Shown here piece by piece: positions 11,441 to 23,476 of a stretch of 64,000 nt of DNA. The notes under the pieces were generated by a model that saw only the letters and a list, made by a program, of their open reading frames with translations, had not been told where the DNA came from and ran no database searches. The DNA comes from Opisthorchis felineus (Eukaryota; Platyhelminthes; Trematoda; Opisthorchiida; Opisthorchiidae), in the NCBI GenBank assembly GCA_004794785.1, contig SJOL01008473.1:23034-87033 (forward strand), written 5' to 3'. Within the stretch, counting starts at the first letter, position 1, and every line of letters begins with the position of its first letter. The translations under genes and the position numbers were made by a program.

Positions 11441-11965
11441 TCTATTTATTTATTTTACTGCGGGAATTGCGCATTTTTACAGGTTGACGGCGTTGATGAT
11501 AACGACCCCACGATTGCTTCTCGTCCAATGGTTCACCTGCAACATGCCCAATAATCTTCCTGGCTTCCTTGATCAAGGACACGTATATCAAGACCTGGGC
11601 AAGGGACGTCACAGACACTGTAAAGCTGTCCGGTACTTTGAGTTGTTCTCATGATGCCGTGGTCGCAAATGACATTTCATAATGGTGTTGATTAATTTAC
11701 TCAAAAGTGGGTAGTGGCTGTAGGCTAGTCCCGAGCGATACGGTACCTGAATGATTTAGGCATGTACACTGAACTTTCGACCGCAATTAAAGCATTAAAA
11801 ACCTCACTTTTATCCCTGGAAGATTGTTTGCACCTGCGTGCAGCACATGGACCATTTGGCTTCGGCATGGCTCAGTGAGCGTTTCGAGATTTCAGCCCTC
11901 ATTAGATAGGTTGCTCACTCACCTATCGGTAGACTGTAGCCCGAAAAATTGGTTACTTCGTTTTC

Positions 11966-12030
11966 CTGATGTAACACACTACTCATAGGGTTACTGAAAA
12001 CTCTTCGACAGTTCGCCACCGGATTTGTTT
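11966..12030. repeat. CACTA-like terminal repeat fragment
   Basis: Begins TAACACACTACTCATAGGG and continues TTACTGAAAACTCTTCGAC. A single end only; no inverted partner was identified nearby. Confidence 0.45.
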
Positions 12031-12103
12031 TCAGATTTGGAAAACGTAGCACATTATTTGTTAAAAAGCAGCATAGCCTTCAGTCTGTGACCTTCAAATA
12101 GCA

Positions 12104-12272
12104 CAGTAGTGAAGGCGCGAACTTACTGACCGGAGAGTTCGTAGTTCGGACTCAACCACGGCGCCTCGACTGCTCCTGTCCAGGCTTGGACACCCTGGCA
12201 GTATCTCAGAACTCGTACTTCCCGCGGGTGATATGGCAGCTAGGCGCCGAGTAGGTGCTACAGCTGAACGGT
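12104..12272 (+). mobile_element. tRNA-derived SINE (degenerate copy)
   Basis: Collinear with the other SINE copies (CTTACTGACCGGAGAGTTCG head, TGGCAGTATCTCAGA middle, GGTGCTACAGCTGAACG end). The B box is damaged, so this is an old copy. Confidence 0.8.
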
Positions 12273-12583
12273 TTTTTTCCAATCCATTGTGTGGAAACCA
12301 ACTTACTGATCTCCCTCCGAACACAGATGTGGTGTTCTATATACAGAGTCTTTTTACTGGGTCATATCCGCAGCAATCCACCTCAGGATGAACATCTTTA
12401 CAGTTGGCTGTCGTTTTCATATTTCAACCACTGAGATTCCTTAAAACAGAGGGAATACGTAGATTGCAAAATGAAAGTATTCCGATAATATTCGTGGACC
12501 CCGTGGGAGTTTGCGGCCGACGAGTGGTACCGAAACGCTCGCGCCTCCACCCCCCAACATCTGTATTCGTATTCCTCACTTAG

Positions 12584-12783
12584 AGTTGTCATGGGGGCAT
12601 TATCGAGAAGCTATCGTCTACGTTGTCCTTGCTCAACTTCTTCTTGTCTGCTGCATTTTAGCAGTTTATCTCTGCGCCATTTACCGGAAGACCCAGAGGC
12701 TACAACCATGTTCACTGCTTTCTACCGCTGACTTGTTGGTATGGACACAGATTCTCACTTGGTGGTCAACAGTCTCCGAGTGC
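12584..12783 (+). CDS. Possible exon encoding a transmembrane segment
   Basis: The segment is bounded by an acceptor (TTCCTCACTTAG) and a consensus donor (GTAAGT at 12784). In the open frame it encodes a strongly hydrophobic stretch (AIVYVVLAQLLLVCCILAVY) followed by a Lys/Arg cluster (YRKTQR), a layout typical of a single-pass membrane anchor with a cytoplasmic basic stop. No family was recognised and neighbouring exons could not be linked, so this may be chance. Confidence 0.3.
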
Positions 12784-13616
12784 GTAAGTCAGATGTCGTC
12801 TTTTTATGTTTTTTTTTTGTTCCAATCAATCTCGTTTGAAGAGTCCTCTTCTAAAGGGACTCGAGTCTCACTGTGATAAGAGCTCATTAGCAGAATAGAT
12901 CCTCGACCGTACCGGAATCTGGACCGTCCGCGCATAGTGTAATTATCCGTCTGAACAGCCCAGTATCTTCGCGCTTTGTGTTCCGGACTCCTTCTGCAGA
13001 TTCAGTGCTGGTGCTTCTCAACAAGCATGAAACAGCTTCTTAGTTTTTGACTATAGGCACATTTCGAAAACAGCCCAACAATATCGGATGTCTCGACGCA
13101 CGCCATCTCGACGAAGCTCGGGGACTATTCTTTGTTTGTATTGTGGAATTCAAGATCGAAATGCCTGTCTACGGTTGTAACGACACTTCTAGATTTCAGT
13201 CAAGGTTACCAATCACCGTTTTTACAATTCCTCGTCATCGTACTCGAACAATCGAATCTACACAGTGATGACAATGTGAGGTTGTGTTTAAATTGATTCT
13301 TGTGCGTGTAGCGAATGCGGTGCTATCATCATCATCCTCTCAACAATCCTTCCTCTCCGTCTTTGGCGGGACAGCACTCTCGCTCCACTTGAGGAAACAT
13401 CCGAGACAACTTCGGGGGCATGGAGTCTGTTTTCGTTGCAATTTTCCTGGATGAAATAGATCCTCCAGGGTCGAAGCGGAAGCACTTTCTAGCTCCTCAA
13501 TTGGTTGCTTTGTTCCTCAACAGGGCGCACTGTGTACCACTGACTATCACTTCAATAGCCATTCTCTTTGACCGAAATTGACTGGTCCGAAAACATAGCT
13601 TTGGATACACATACAA

Positions 13617-13634
13617 ACACACACACACACACAC
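13617..13634 (+). repeat. Short (AC)n microsatellite
   Basis: About nine AC units. It creates a spurious Cys-Val run in a minus-strand open frame. Confidence 0.9.
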
Positions 13635-14092
13635 CAATATTCGTCGGAATATTGCACCGTGGATGTAGCTAATAGAGGCAATACAATTGGAGGACAGGGT
13701 GAAACAAAGTGGGCTAAGATCCCCATTCATCGAGTTCCCAACAATCACCATTGGACTCCTTATATTATTATATGCCTTCGTGCTTACTCATCTAGTCCGG
13801 TTAGCTAAAACGCCACTTGTTCCGAACAATACAAATGACGGAGCTTAATATCCTCATACGGGTCCGCAATTTTGCGCTCCTATGTGTGCATTGCGGCTAG
13901 TTTCGGACCTGCGACCTACCGGCTGGTGGTTTGAACACAACCGTTCGGCCACGAGCAGTCGATCAGCAGTGTGATCAACTCGCACTTAGACAGGATATAT
14001 CGCTAATTATCCTTCAAACACGGAATCCATATCACGTGGTCACACTTGTTGACCGGTCCCTCGATTGATGACCTCTCAGGTGGAAGTTTCAC

Positions 14093-14428
14093 TCATCTCG
14101 TGGAATCATTCTTCCTCTGGGCAACTTTTAGATTGCTGGTATTTCTCGGATTTTCACTTACAGGATGAAATCTCCATTGCATCCTCTTAACGGAGGCCGT
14201 TGAAAAATACCCGAATACGAGCGAAATGTCATTACTGTAGTGCAGACAGCATGTGATTCGGTTCTTCTGGCCCCCATCCACGAGGACTCGACGGTGTATT
14301 CTTACCGTTTTCTTTGAAACCTTCGGCTCAGGGAATGTCCACGTCCTAATTGTGTCACGATCAGCCTCTTCGACAGCCAAAGCAACAAAACACGGGTACA
14401 AGTGACATTTCAATGCGATAAACTGCAC
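14093..14428 (-). CDS. Possible exon of an unrecognised minus-strand gene
   Basis: An open minus-strand frame of 111 codons. On that strand a CAG acceptor lies near 14424 and a GTAAGT donor follows ...QWRFHP near 14162, so the coding part may be about 14162-14423. The sequence has mixed, globular-looking composition. No domain was identified and no adjoining exons were established. Confidence 0.25.
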   Translation of the reverse strand: MQFIALKCHLYPCFVALAVEEADRDTIRTWTFPEPKVSKKTVRIHRRVLVDGGQKNRITCCLHYSNDISLVFGYFSTASVKRMQWRFHPVSENPRNTSNLKVAQRKNDSTR

Positions 14429-15700
14429 AGTTCGGAGGTACCTTCTGAATTCTCTGTAGGCCTGTCGTTACAATCCACCGTAAGATTTAGGACAACATCG
14501 ACAGGAAAAACGCAACATTGAACACTTAACGATCACATGAGGTCAAAAACCCGTCGCCACATATTACGGCCCTTCTTTCTCACCTGGTATCATCCATCAT
14601 TTGCTCCATTTTTGAAATTTGGGGACTGGGTTGAGATTACCAAGGGAATTGTATACTGTAACATTTTGACATTTTTTTATGGGAGCTACAGGATCGTCAC
14701 TTCACGTTCCAGCCCGATCCATTTGTTTTCACGCCGGTGTTCTTGGCAGTCACATTTGGCCTTGTCTTTGTGACCGGACATAAAATGACCTCATATCCAT
14801 TTAACGTCACAACACACAACTGGCACGTGAGGTTTGTCAATGTACTTGTCACCACTGACATCCGTTTTGGTCTGACCCTAGTTGATTCAAACAGACGTAC
14901 GTGTGTGGTTTCCCATTGTTCTAGTGTGATCGATAAATGTATCGTCGCATCGATCGTTTTGACCAATGTGAAATTGGATAATATTCGTAAAAGCCTGATG
15001 GAACATTTAAATCACAAATATAGGCCTTCCAGGGTGAAACTCACTACTACTGGTGGAAGGAGACTCGCCATTCGTCGCGAAGTTTATTAGCAAACATGAA
15101 CCAAGCTAGTGGACACAGTTTTTGAAAAGCGAACATTCTCAAGCGTCCTTTTGAACTTTGAATATCAAACAATGACGAACGAACACTGCAAAGCGGTTCC
15201 ATAATTTCCGTAGTAACCTTCTCCTTCCATCAGATGTGGGGGGCGGAGCTCGGACACCAGAACGGATACTACTCGCATGCTTCATCAGTAGTATACACCG
15301 CGGAATGGAGGAGTTCCGACGACTACATTTGATAGTCTCGTATCCATGGGTAGGATAAGAATTCCGCCATATCACTACGCTATCTTGCTACGATACAATG
15401 GTGCGCTTTGAAGCCCTGAAAATGGTTAGCATACAGTTCTGCCCCTCACGAGGAAAACCCTGCTAATGAGCCAATTACAGCAGCACAGAATCTTTCTTTG
15501 CATTGCAGTCACGTCTCAGGAGAGAATCCCGAGAACCCGAGTGGAGATACTTCATCAGAGCCAGCAACATCAGTGTTGACACTGATGCTTCAATGCCATA
15601 TAACCGTTTTCTAATTACCTCGTTACAAGTCAGCTCACGCCATCCGACACCAGCAACACTTCTAAGACATCGGTAGTCGAAAACCTAAAGATGTCTCAAA

Positions 15701-16273
15701 TCATCGGTCCGCAGAGGCCATATCTTGCAACCGCACAGCACCACATCCCTTAAGGTGGCGACCCTTGAGACCCACCGATATGGCTTTTTGACGCCACAAG
15801 TGACGCAAATTAGCAAACGTGATTCTGGCCTTCGAGATTGGTGCACTGACTTCGTCAGAAACATTTCCGTCAGAGCTAATACAACTACCGAGGGGTGTAA
15901 AATTCTCCACAACCTCCAGTGATTCTTCTTGAAATGTAAGGGGTGTGTTCAGAGACTGCACGTTTTGAAGCATGGCTTTGCACTTTGAAGGTGCAAGGCG
16001 CATGCTGAAAGATGGTATGATGGTGGTCAGCGTCTTCAACAGAGCTTGTGCTGCGCCTTCGTTTTCAGAAATGAGGGTGATGTCATCTACGTACCCCAGA
16101 TCTACAAGCTTTTCGCCAGCGACAATTTGAACATTGGGGTTTTGTAGACTTTCCAGCTTCCGCCCCATTATTTCAGCAGTGATGAAGTTGAACAAGAATG
16201 GAGAGAGTGGACATCCTTGTCGGATGCCACTTTTTGTAGGGGAGCTTTTGGAGAGCTCACCATACACTCTCAA
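15701..16273 (-). pseudogene. RTE reverse transcriptase, palm and thumb
   Basis: A 190-codon frame. It contains the RT block GIRQGCPLSPFLFNF and the catalytic YVDD box (16082-16093, LGYVDDITL), followed by PSKCKAML and PLGSCISSDG. This catalytic box is intact, unlike that of the RTE at 37.3-38.9 kb. The fingers part (AGFRPSSNCVN) lies in another frame at 16309-16509, so the gene is frameshifted. Confidence 0.85.
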
Positions 16274-16519
16274 ACTCCCAGTAGTATGGATATAGGGACC
16301 GGATTACGCTAGTAAACTTCTGAGGCATACTTATGAGGTATGTTGACGCAGTTACTACTCGGCCGAAATCCCGCTTGATGCTCACGGATAAAGGATTTGC
16401 GTGCCGCTGTAAGACAACGGAAAACCAGTGACGTGAGAGTCGACGGGAGTCGAACTAACACCTCTATGGTTACTAAATTCACTGCAAGTACCCTTTTCAA
16501 AATGGGCACTATTATCGAC

Positions 16520-17081
16520 TCACCCCAGTTGTCTGGAACGGTCTATTTCTCCAAACCCAAATAGGCTAGACAGGCACTGAACGAAGAATTCGCCGCCATC
16601 CTTGAATAGAGCAGGTGGACGGGCGCCAGGACCAGGAGCACGATGACCCCTGAGTAGAGATATACACTCGGATATTTTTGAGGATGTCCACGTTTTTGAT
16701 GAAGGCCAGGATTCTGAATTTGAGGTGGCAGGTGGCCAACTGAATTTTTGTTCGAAATGCTGCGCCCAACGGTCCAAACGTATCCCTTTGCTGAATATCA
16801 GACAGCCATTTTGGTCCTTAATAATCTCGCTGACAAGAGGCTTCTGAGGACCAGTTGAAGGGATCAAGTGGAACAGCTTGCGGATGTTTCTAGCATTTTT
16901 CGCGTCTTCCATTTCTTCGGCCTTTCGGGTTCAACAAGCTTCTTGGTCTGCACCGGCACTCAGTTTCACATGGCATCGGATGATGCGTCAGGTTGTGTTG
17001 TATTTGTAACCAGGAAGAATCTATCCCCGAGTGCTGTCTGAGATCCAATGTTTTAGTGAGGTTGACTGCGATGTACCGCAA
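16520..17081 (-). pseudogene. RTE linker between endonuclease and RT
   Basis: Carries WAQHFEQKFSWPPAT and the APGPGARPPALFKDGGEFF segment that precedes RT block 1 in RTE elements. The frames are split by at least one shift. Confidence 0.7.
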
Positions 17082-17158
17082 GCGGTAGTTCCGGCTTTGA
17101 GTAGTGCTTTGAATATCTGTTCCCAGTGACCGTTAATATCTGGCGCACGACCATGCGG

Positions 17159-17626
17159 CTAGCTTTTGGGGAGCCGGTTGTGATAGGTTTGTTTGATTTT
17201 CCGATCCGCGAGCTCCTCAGTGGCTAAGCTAGTTGTTCGGATTTTGTGTAGAACTGAAAAGCGCAATGAAAAGCGGCAGCGGACAAGTGCATGATCGGAG
17301 TCCACGCTGATATTCCAGAAGGAGGGACAGATAATGATCGACACTTGCCACCGGTAATCGACGGCAGTGTGCTCTATTTGGATTCGGGGTTGGTTCGTTG
17401 GTGGGTACCACGTTGTCAAGCGATTTCTGTTGTTCCGGAAATTGGCACTGCAAATGAACAGTCTGTGATAGGTACACATCTGAAGTAGACACTCTCCGTT
17501 GTCCGTGCGTCTCATGTCCAACCCAAAACAACTACCCAATGAGGCGTCGACCGCGCTTAGTCTACCTACCTGGGCGTTCATATCATCAGCAACCAAAACA
17601 GCTTTTAGCCTGCTGTAGAAGGGCAC
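17159..17626 (-). pseudogene. RTE apurinic-type endonuclease domain
   Basis: The frame shows DDMNAQVGRLS (family GDMNAQ, with a catalytic Asp), RRTDNGE and DSDHALV (the SDH active-site signature of LINE endonucleases). The N-terminal strands are missing from the open frame. Confidence 0.8.
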
Positions 17627-18329
17627 CTAGAGCGCCATAGAAACTGCCCTTGGCAGATTCAGAGCTATGGTCAGTTGGGGGCGTAAGCAGACACAATAAA
17701 CAAGGTGCGATGGACCTCACTTCCTCTAAATTCTCTCACAGATGTTGTCAAACGAACCGCACAGAGGCGACTATCAACGGGTACCCAATCAAGTAGAGAC
17801 GCCTCCGCTCGGTCGCTCAATACACTACCCACACCGGCACATCCAGCTGCAGCGGCGTCTTCACCAGCCGGAACCTGGAAAAAAGCGAGGGGACAGCCAG
17901 TTCGATTACGTTACTTGCGTCCTTTATACCTGTTTCGGAGAGACGCCATACATCAATGCAGAGCGAATCCAGCATACGAGGAAGAACCACTGTTGTCCTG
18001 CTTGCTTTGGTGTGCTAACATTAAAGGCAGCTCAGTAGACCGGCTTTCGGGGTTTGAAAACAAATTTCGAAGTAGTTAGGATTGTTACTGAAGTCGGACG
18101 TACAAAAGCCGCAGCTGCAGCTGAGTGTGATGCATGACGAGCAAAACGGTCAGTCCTAGAGCTGGGACCTGAGGAGAAAGTATTCAAATTTGGGTGGGGG
18201 AGGGTGGAAGACGGAAAACGTAAAAGTGTAAGAAGGGAGGCGTCAGCAGTAGCATGTTTTCGCTCACCCGCCCTGCTGTACGGAGCAAGTAAAGCACCAC
18301 GCGACGGCCGATATGGCATGAGAGTATTT

Positions 18330-18660
18330 TTAGTTGTGTGATGGTTGTACGTGGATTGGGATACTGCCAGGGCGCCCAGACCTCGACAGGAGGACGATTA
18401 GGGTCCTCGACCAAAGCCTTTGGCTCAAAGCAGCGGTGTTTGGCGGGAAATGCAAATACATTACCGTTTCTACGGAACAAGTCGCCACACATTTTCTGAC
18501 CACCAACCTGGAACGCCAGGAGACTGCGTTGGTCAGACCTCTAACCATTGACCATCCTGGTATGAGAGACTGCGAGTGTCGCACGAACAACCCCGCTCCC
18601 AAGTATAGCTCAATAAGTCGCGGAGGTACACAAACCGTCACACCACGGTAAGTGTCTTCT
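18330..18660 (+). repeat. Dispersed ~330-bp repeat, copy 1
   Basis: Collinear with 32895-33245 (shared blocks include GACAGGAGGACGATTAGGGT, GCAGCGGTGTTTGGCGGG and CACAAACCGTCACACCACGG). The last block also occurs alone at 32700 and, weakly, at 46985. It lies just beyond the 5' side of the RTE and may be part of RTE 5' sequence. No coding evidence. Confidence 0.7.
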
Positions 18661-19059
18661 TGACGGCCAGTCTCTTCGTGGAGATAATTCCTGACTGGTT
18701 CATTTCCCAAGTGAAAATGCCGCAATGAAAGTGCACTGCGCCATCGGCCCAGAATTTTAATCAGCCGTCACGTTCAGCGGTGCTGATGCACTCTACTGCC
18801 TCACCAACATGCTCTCATTATTTGGAGTTCGCTCGCTTTGGACGTCAGCCGAGCCAGCACAGAATCATTCAGAATAAACACTGAAACAGCAGGAGGGATT
18901 TCGCTGCTTATTGATAACTGAGGGATTTACGTTATTCAGCTTGTCGTCGGAACAAATGTCCGGGTGAATCGTCTGTTGCTTGGATTTTATTGAAGTTCGA
19001 ATTGAAAGGCGCAAAAAGTAATTTCCTGTGTTGAGGCTCCCAATCACTATGCAAGTTCA

Positions 19060-20640
19060 TCATGCTGGATTAATGTCTTACGGCGGAACGCGAAACCTTC
19101 ATCACAGTTGAAGAGTGCGTGTTGCAGACTTTCCGAGCCGCGTGCCTTGTCATGCTGGAGGAATGATGTTTCACGCTGTTTTTCTGTTTTTGACACGACG
19201 GGCTGATGTCGATTTTCCATTCAGACTGGTTAGATTCTTCCATAGATTGTGTTGAAGGAGGTAAGCTGGACTGATGTCTTAGGTGTTCAGCTCATCGCTG
19301 AAAACAACGATTTCACGAACGACCTACCTTCCCATCTGTTTCGAAAATTGTTTTGTCGATGCCCGTTTTCTTTTGTCCGGTTGATGGAATCAGCTACAAT
19401 AGGACGCGGCTATTACCTGCCTTGAAATTCTCCTCTATCTTCTGGGTCTTCGCACTGCACCAGCATTCCTGTCATACTTTAAGCTCCTGCTTATGCGGCG
19501 TTCAAGGGATCTTCCTGCGCCATCGGAGTCGCTAGTTGCTGGTATGGTCCTTCTAGTAGTAATAAGACCCGCTGTTCCCGACGATATCCAGTGTTCATTT
19601 AGTCGAGTCGGATGGCTTAGACAGGCAGTCCTGAAACTTGACAGCATACCTTCGTTAACTCGCCTCCATTCAACATCCAAGTAGTCTTCGTCATCCACAT
19701 GACTGTGCGTTTTCAGTGACTTTCTAGCTAGATCAGCTCGGTCCTCTTTAGCTAATGAAACTTGTCGAATTTGATGAATGGGATTGCTCTGGTTTCGCAC
19801 GCGTAGCGCAAGTGATAACCGGGCTCGCACAATGGCATGATCAGAGTCAAGTTGCGTACACCAGAAGGAACGACAATCTTTAATTGACGCTCTCCCTCGG
19901 TAACTGATTGCCACGAGGTCTAAATGGGCCCACGACTGTCTTGCGGTTGGTGGCCTCCAAGTAACTCGATGTGAGTGCTTGTGTTAGAAGTTCGCAATGG
20001 CCAGGAACAGACGATGATCTGCACACAACTGATGCAGTCGCTCCCCATTATCCGTACGCTGAGCATCGACTCCGAATCTACCATCTAATTGTGCTTCTTC
20101 CGGACTTAGTCGTCTAAATTGGGCATTCATATCACCCGCCAGGATTACTATATCCGTTCTCCTTGTTGACCGAGGCAAACGTGACATATTTTGGTAAAAA
20201 CCCGTTCTTCTTGGATTCAGAACTGCAGTCTGTCGGGGCCTATGCCGATACGACAAATAGACACCATTTACCGCTTCGGCCCGCATTGATCTTAATTGAG
20301 CCAGACAACCGCACAACGCAGACGACTGTTCACTGGGATTCAGTCCAGTAAGGCGCTTTCAGCCTTGGGACTCCCACGCCGTAGATACTACGAGCCATTG
20401 CATCATGATCACCGGATGCCCGAAGACTGAAATGTGGAACATCTGAGCTCGTCCTAAGCGGCTTGAGGAGCACGACCGAAGTTCTTGTATGCGTGTTTCG
20501 GAAACACAGTATACATCGATAGAGAGGGAAAGTAATTTTTCAGCAAGAGATGTCTATTGCTCAGTTTGACTTAGAGTACAGAAATTGAAGGCTGCAACGT
20601 GGATTCGACCTTTGGAGCTCAGCAAGGGATTTTTTTGGTG
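19060..20640 (-). mobile_element. RTE-like retrotransposon fragment (endonuclease and linker)
   Basis: Almost identical over about 700 bp to the endonuclease region at 40180-40920. The linker side (19060-19500) is more diverged. The RT part is absent. Sequence upstream of the endonuclease continues to about 21010 and resembles the 41130-41160 flank only weakly, so the 5' limit is uncertain. Confidence 0.82.
19435..20316 (-). pseudogene. RTE endonuclease with premature stop
   Basis: The frame from 20316 encodes YLSYRHRPRQTAVLNPR, the LAGDMNAQF catalytic block and RTDNGERLHQLC, then meets TAA at 19984-19986. The frame resumes at 19914 with DSDHAIV and continues into the linker. The sister copy at 40158-40850 reads CAA (Gln) at the stop position, so this is a single C-to-T nonsense change. 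Confidence 0.85.
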
Positions 20641-22474
20641 GGGATAGTTTGGACACGGAAGGATGGTTAGTGGGATGGCAGATGGGTTGACCAAAGTGTA
20701 TCATTCGGTGGGTGGAAAGGGGATGCAACTGAGAGCCATTGAGCGAAGAGCTTCAAGGGCGGGGGACACTTCCCCAGGCCGTAGAAGGGGGTTTGGTTGA
20801 GGTACTCCACCTTGAGCCCTTGACTCAAAAGTCTGACTCACAAGGCGCTGGGAAGATGTAAGGTTTTGCTTGGGAAGCATTGCCGCAGCCTCTGATTTAG
20901 AAGTCTGGACAGCGAGACAGCGGTTGTTAGGGTTTCCTTGGGGGACCCTTCCCGGAGCCAATGACCCATTAGTCCGATCCATGTGACTGCAGAGGATCGA
21001 CTTGGCCCGAGGACACAAGGAGGAAGGCTTTACTGTCTCATTCCTAATGCGGCTGCGTACAGCAGGTGGCTTTTGCGCAGCATCAGCCTCCCTAGTTTTA
21101 AAAATATTTCGACCGTGTTGAATGATGCGTGTGCGGTCACGGCCAATCGTTGGGCGATCACAGTGTGAGGTTTTTAGAACCGATCTTTTCTAACCCTTCC
21201 TTCATCGGAGGAGGTCAGGATCGCTGCCTCCATGAATATGGACATGCTGGTCGCCTGAAGGAAACATCTTAGTGCCTTTTCACTCCTGTCGCAGAGGATA
21301 GTACGACTTTACCCCCAGACTGCTTCGTGATACCAGTACGGGGACTCGCCGTTCTTCGTCGGACTGTTTTTGTTTTGGCCATCCTGGCACGGATGAATCT
21401 TAAGGAACTGAGTCCCAGGTACTGTAGCCTGCAGAATCTTTGCAGCACTCAAGCCTGACCAGCACGACAAGTTGACAGCTTTAGGTCAGGTCCCTTATCT
21501 GGCCTAAAACGTTAATTCAAAAGTCTGCTCTGGATTTGTTCCTTACCGAGCCATGACAAATTCCTAGTTACGGGTTTTCACTTCAATGCGACAACGAAAA
21601 CGTAATATGCGCGTTTCAGATTGGCCTTCTGAATAATTCAATGGCTTTTGTCATAAAGACGTTATTCGGACAATCTACGAACGGACCAAGAACTAATGGT
21701 GTGTGTTTTAGGCAAGTAAGATGGTCACTGCTTAACGTGTATGATTTTACGTATTCCCGTCCAACTTATTGTTTTGAGATGACGTGGAGGAACCCAGGAG
21801 AACATCCGTGGTGAGCATTGCGAGTTTCCGCTACCTCTGCACCAAACGGCGAGAGTTCGGGTGGTCACCTCGTTTAGATTCAAAGCCAGACATTTGATTG
21901 CTGCATTGCAAAGCAGTCTAGCCCTGTACCAATACGTCTATCTTGTGTGTACTAAGAGGCGCTATCGTTTTGGCCCCTACAAACGCGTTAAACCATATTG
22001 TTGCTGTGTTTTATACAGCCACTCGTCTGCTTCAGCGTGACGTAGGCTCCGCTGGTTATACCCGACTTGGTATAGGTCAGCAATCAGACCTGGTGTCCCC
22101 ATTTTGTATTAAATCTATTAAACATGCTTGCTCGTGCAATCTTTTGTCGTGACGTTTTGACAAACGAGCAAAGATTTCACTCAGCTCTGTCATATCCACT
22201 CCACCTCGAAACCACTGCCCCGTTTGATACACAAGGAACTGAGTTGGGTCGAGCGGGATCCAAAGGAGATTTTTATACATTGATTTCTATTCAGTGCACA
22301 CGTTTTTTGTATGGGAATCAGTCAATCGATTGATCAACTTCGTAGCATACCTAACTATTCTAATGATGAGTGTTCTGCACTTTACACTCTGATGAAGTCC
22401 TCTTAGGCGTTCTAATGCCTATTTGAAACGAAAACAGGAAGCCAGTGATTCCAATTTTCACAACTAGCACGAGA
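20641..22474. other. No clear gene; possible 5' part of RTE
   Basis: 20701-21018 on the minus strand is open but of low complexity (Pro/Ser/Gln rich) and contains several similar short blocks (GCCCTTGACTCAAAAGTCTGA type). I see no domain. From 21200 to 22470 nothing is recognised. Confidence 0.4.
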
Positions 22475-22777
22475 TCACCATTCACGAAGATTATCTTGGC
22501 ATCTATCTTGGGAGACATACAATTCAAGATGCTCACTGGCTTTCGCTTGCGTAGAGTGATCGGTTGCCTGCAGAAACAAACTGGTGAGATTTGAGCTGAG
22601 TTTCACCCTGATCAGGATATCTTCACTTTGAGACAGGTGGTGCTTTAACAGTGTTACTCTTTCAAGCACGAGCAACAATAGTTGTTTTTCCTGATATGAA
22701 GACTGTTTTTTGACAGTGTCACTTGCCATCAACCAAACAAGTTTGACGATCCCAGGTATACCTTCTACACTTTCATC
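22475..22777 (-). CDS. Possible terminal exon of an unrecognised gene
   Basis: On the minus strand an acceptor (CGTCTCTAAACAG) precedes an in-frame segment of 100 residues ending in TGA. It is Leu, Glu, Lys and Gln rich (for example QEKQLLLLVLERVTLLKHHL), suggesting helices or a coiled coil. I do not recognise the family. It could be a last exon; upstream exons were not identified. Confidence 0.33.
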   Translation of the reverse strand, partial: DESVEGIPGIVKLVWLMASDTVKKQSSYQEKQLLLLVLERVTLLKHHLSQSEDILIRVKLSSNLTSLFLQATDHSTQAKASEHLELYVSQDRCQDNLREW

Positions 22778-23184
22778 CTGTTTAGAGACGTTTATGCCAA
22801 CTTCTGTAGCCGCGCACGGGTATATAGCAAGCCTTCCAGAAGGCCAGGGCAGGGTTTGCCAATCTTCGGTATCCATGGTGCTGATATGACGTCAGTTTAT
22901 TTGTCCAGCAGTGCGATCCATAGGATTGGCATCTACGCGCTGAAGGCACACGAACATTTTCGGTATTTAGTCGTCGGTATCTCTGAGGCACCACAGGGTA
23001 TGGTGGGAATGTCAGATGAAGAATGCCGACGCATACCATGGATGCAGATACTCTTCCACGAATAAACGAGGTAATCACGCTCCATAATTCATGTACTTCG
23101 TGTGAATAGGACCGTCTACACTGCCCAAACATTGCACTGGGTAGGACTGAGAGTCTAAGACCTGATAACGGAGTGAACCCAGTC

Positions 23185-23290
23185 AAGCTGACGGTTTCCG
23201 CCTTCCTGAATGGGGACTCCGGGCCCAATTCACCAATGGTTGATGATGCCGACAGTTATGGCTCAACCACGCAGTCCGTGGCACCATCCT
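23185..23290 (+). mobile_element. Short RTE 3' fragment
   Basis: Matches the C-terminal/3' UTR boundary of the RTE family (CCGCCTTCCTGAATGGGGAC, then CACCAATGGTTGATGATGCC and CAACCACGCAGTCCGTGGC). Heavily truncated on both sides. Confidence 0.65.
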
Positions 23291-23476
23291 GAGTATGTAG
23301 CTACTTAGTTTCTTATTTCGTCGAATGACTGCAGACGATTCAACGACAATTAGCAGGCCAGCTCAACGCTCCAAATGTTTGACTATTTATTCATTTCGGC
23401 ACTTTTGGAAGCACGGACCAACAAACCCTTGGTACACTGAACCGATCATATCTCATTTCCATCTCTTTCCTTTCAG

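Larger units (their letters stand above)
15550..18060 (-). mobile_element. RTE-like retrotransposon, near full length but inactive
   Basis: On the minus strand the order is endonuclease (17626 to 17159), linker (17081 to 16520), reverse transcriptase (16509 to 15701) and a 3' end with the family stem-loop near 15555-15600. The element is broken by several frameshifts, and the endonuclease N-terminus is not open. The 5' limit is uncertain; repeat-like sequence continues towards 18330. Other members of this 3' end type lie at 34395-34755 (+), 41960-42840 (+) and 43195-43480 (-). Confidence 0.85.

Noticed and set aside
14696..15090. 117-codon plus-strand frame and an 89-codon minus-strand frame over the same bases
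   Set aside because: Both strands are open, neither has a recognisable domain, and splice borders are ambiguous. I could not choose a strand.
22782..23228. 148-codon minus-strand frame and a 69-codon plus-strand frame (22856-23065)
   Set aside because: They overlap an RTE fragment at one end and each other at the other. Without domains or matching splice sites I could not support either.
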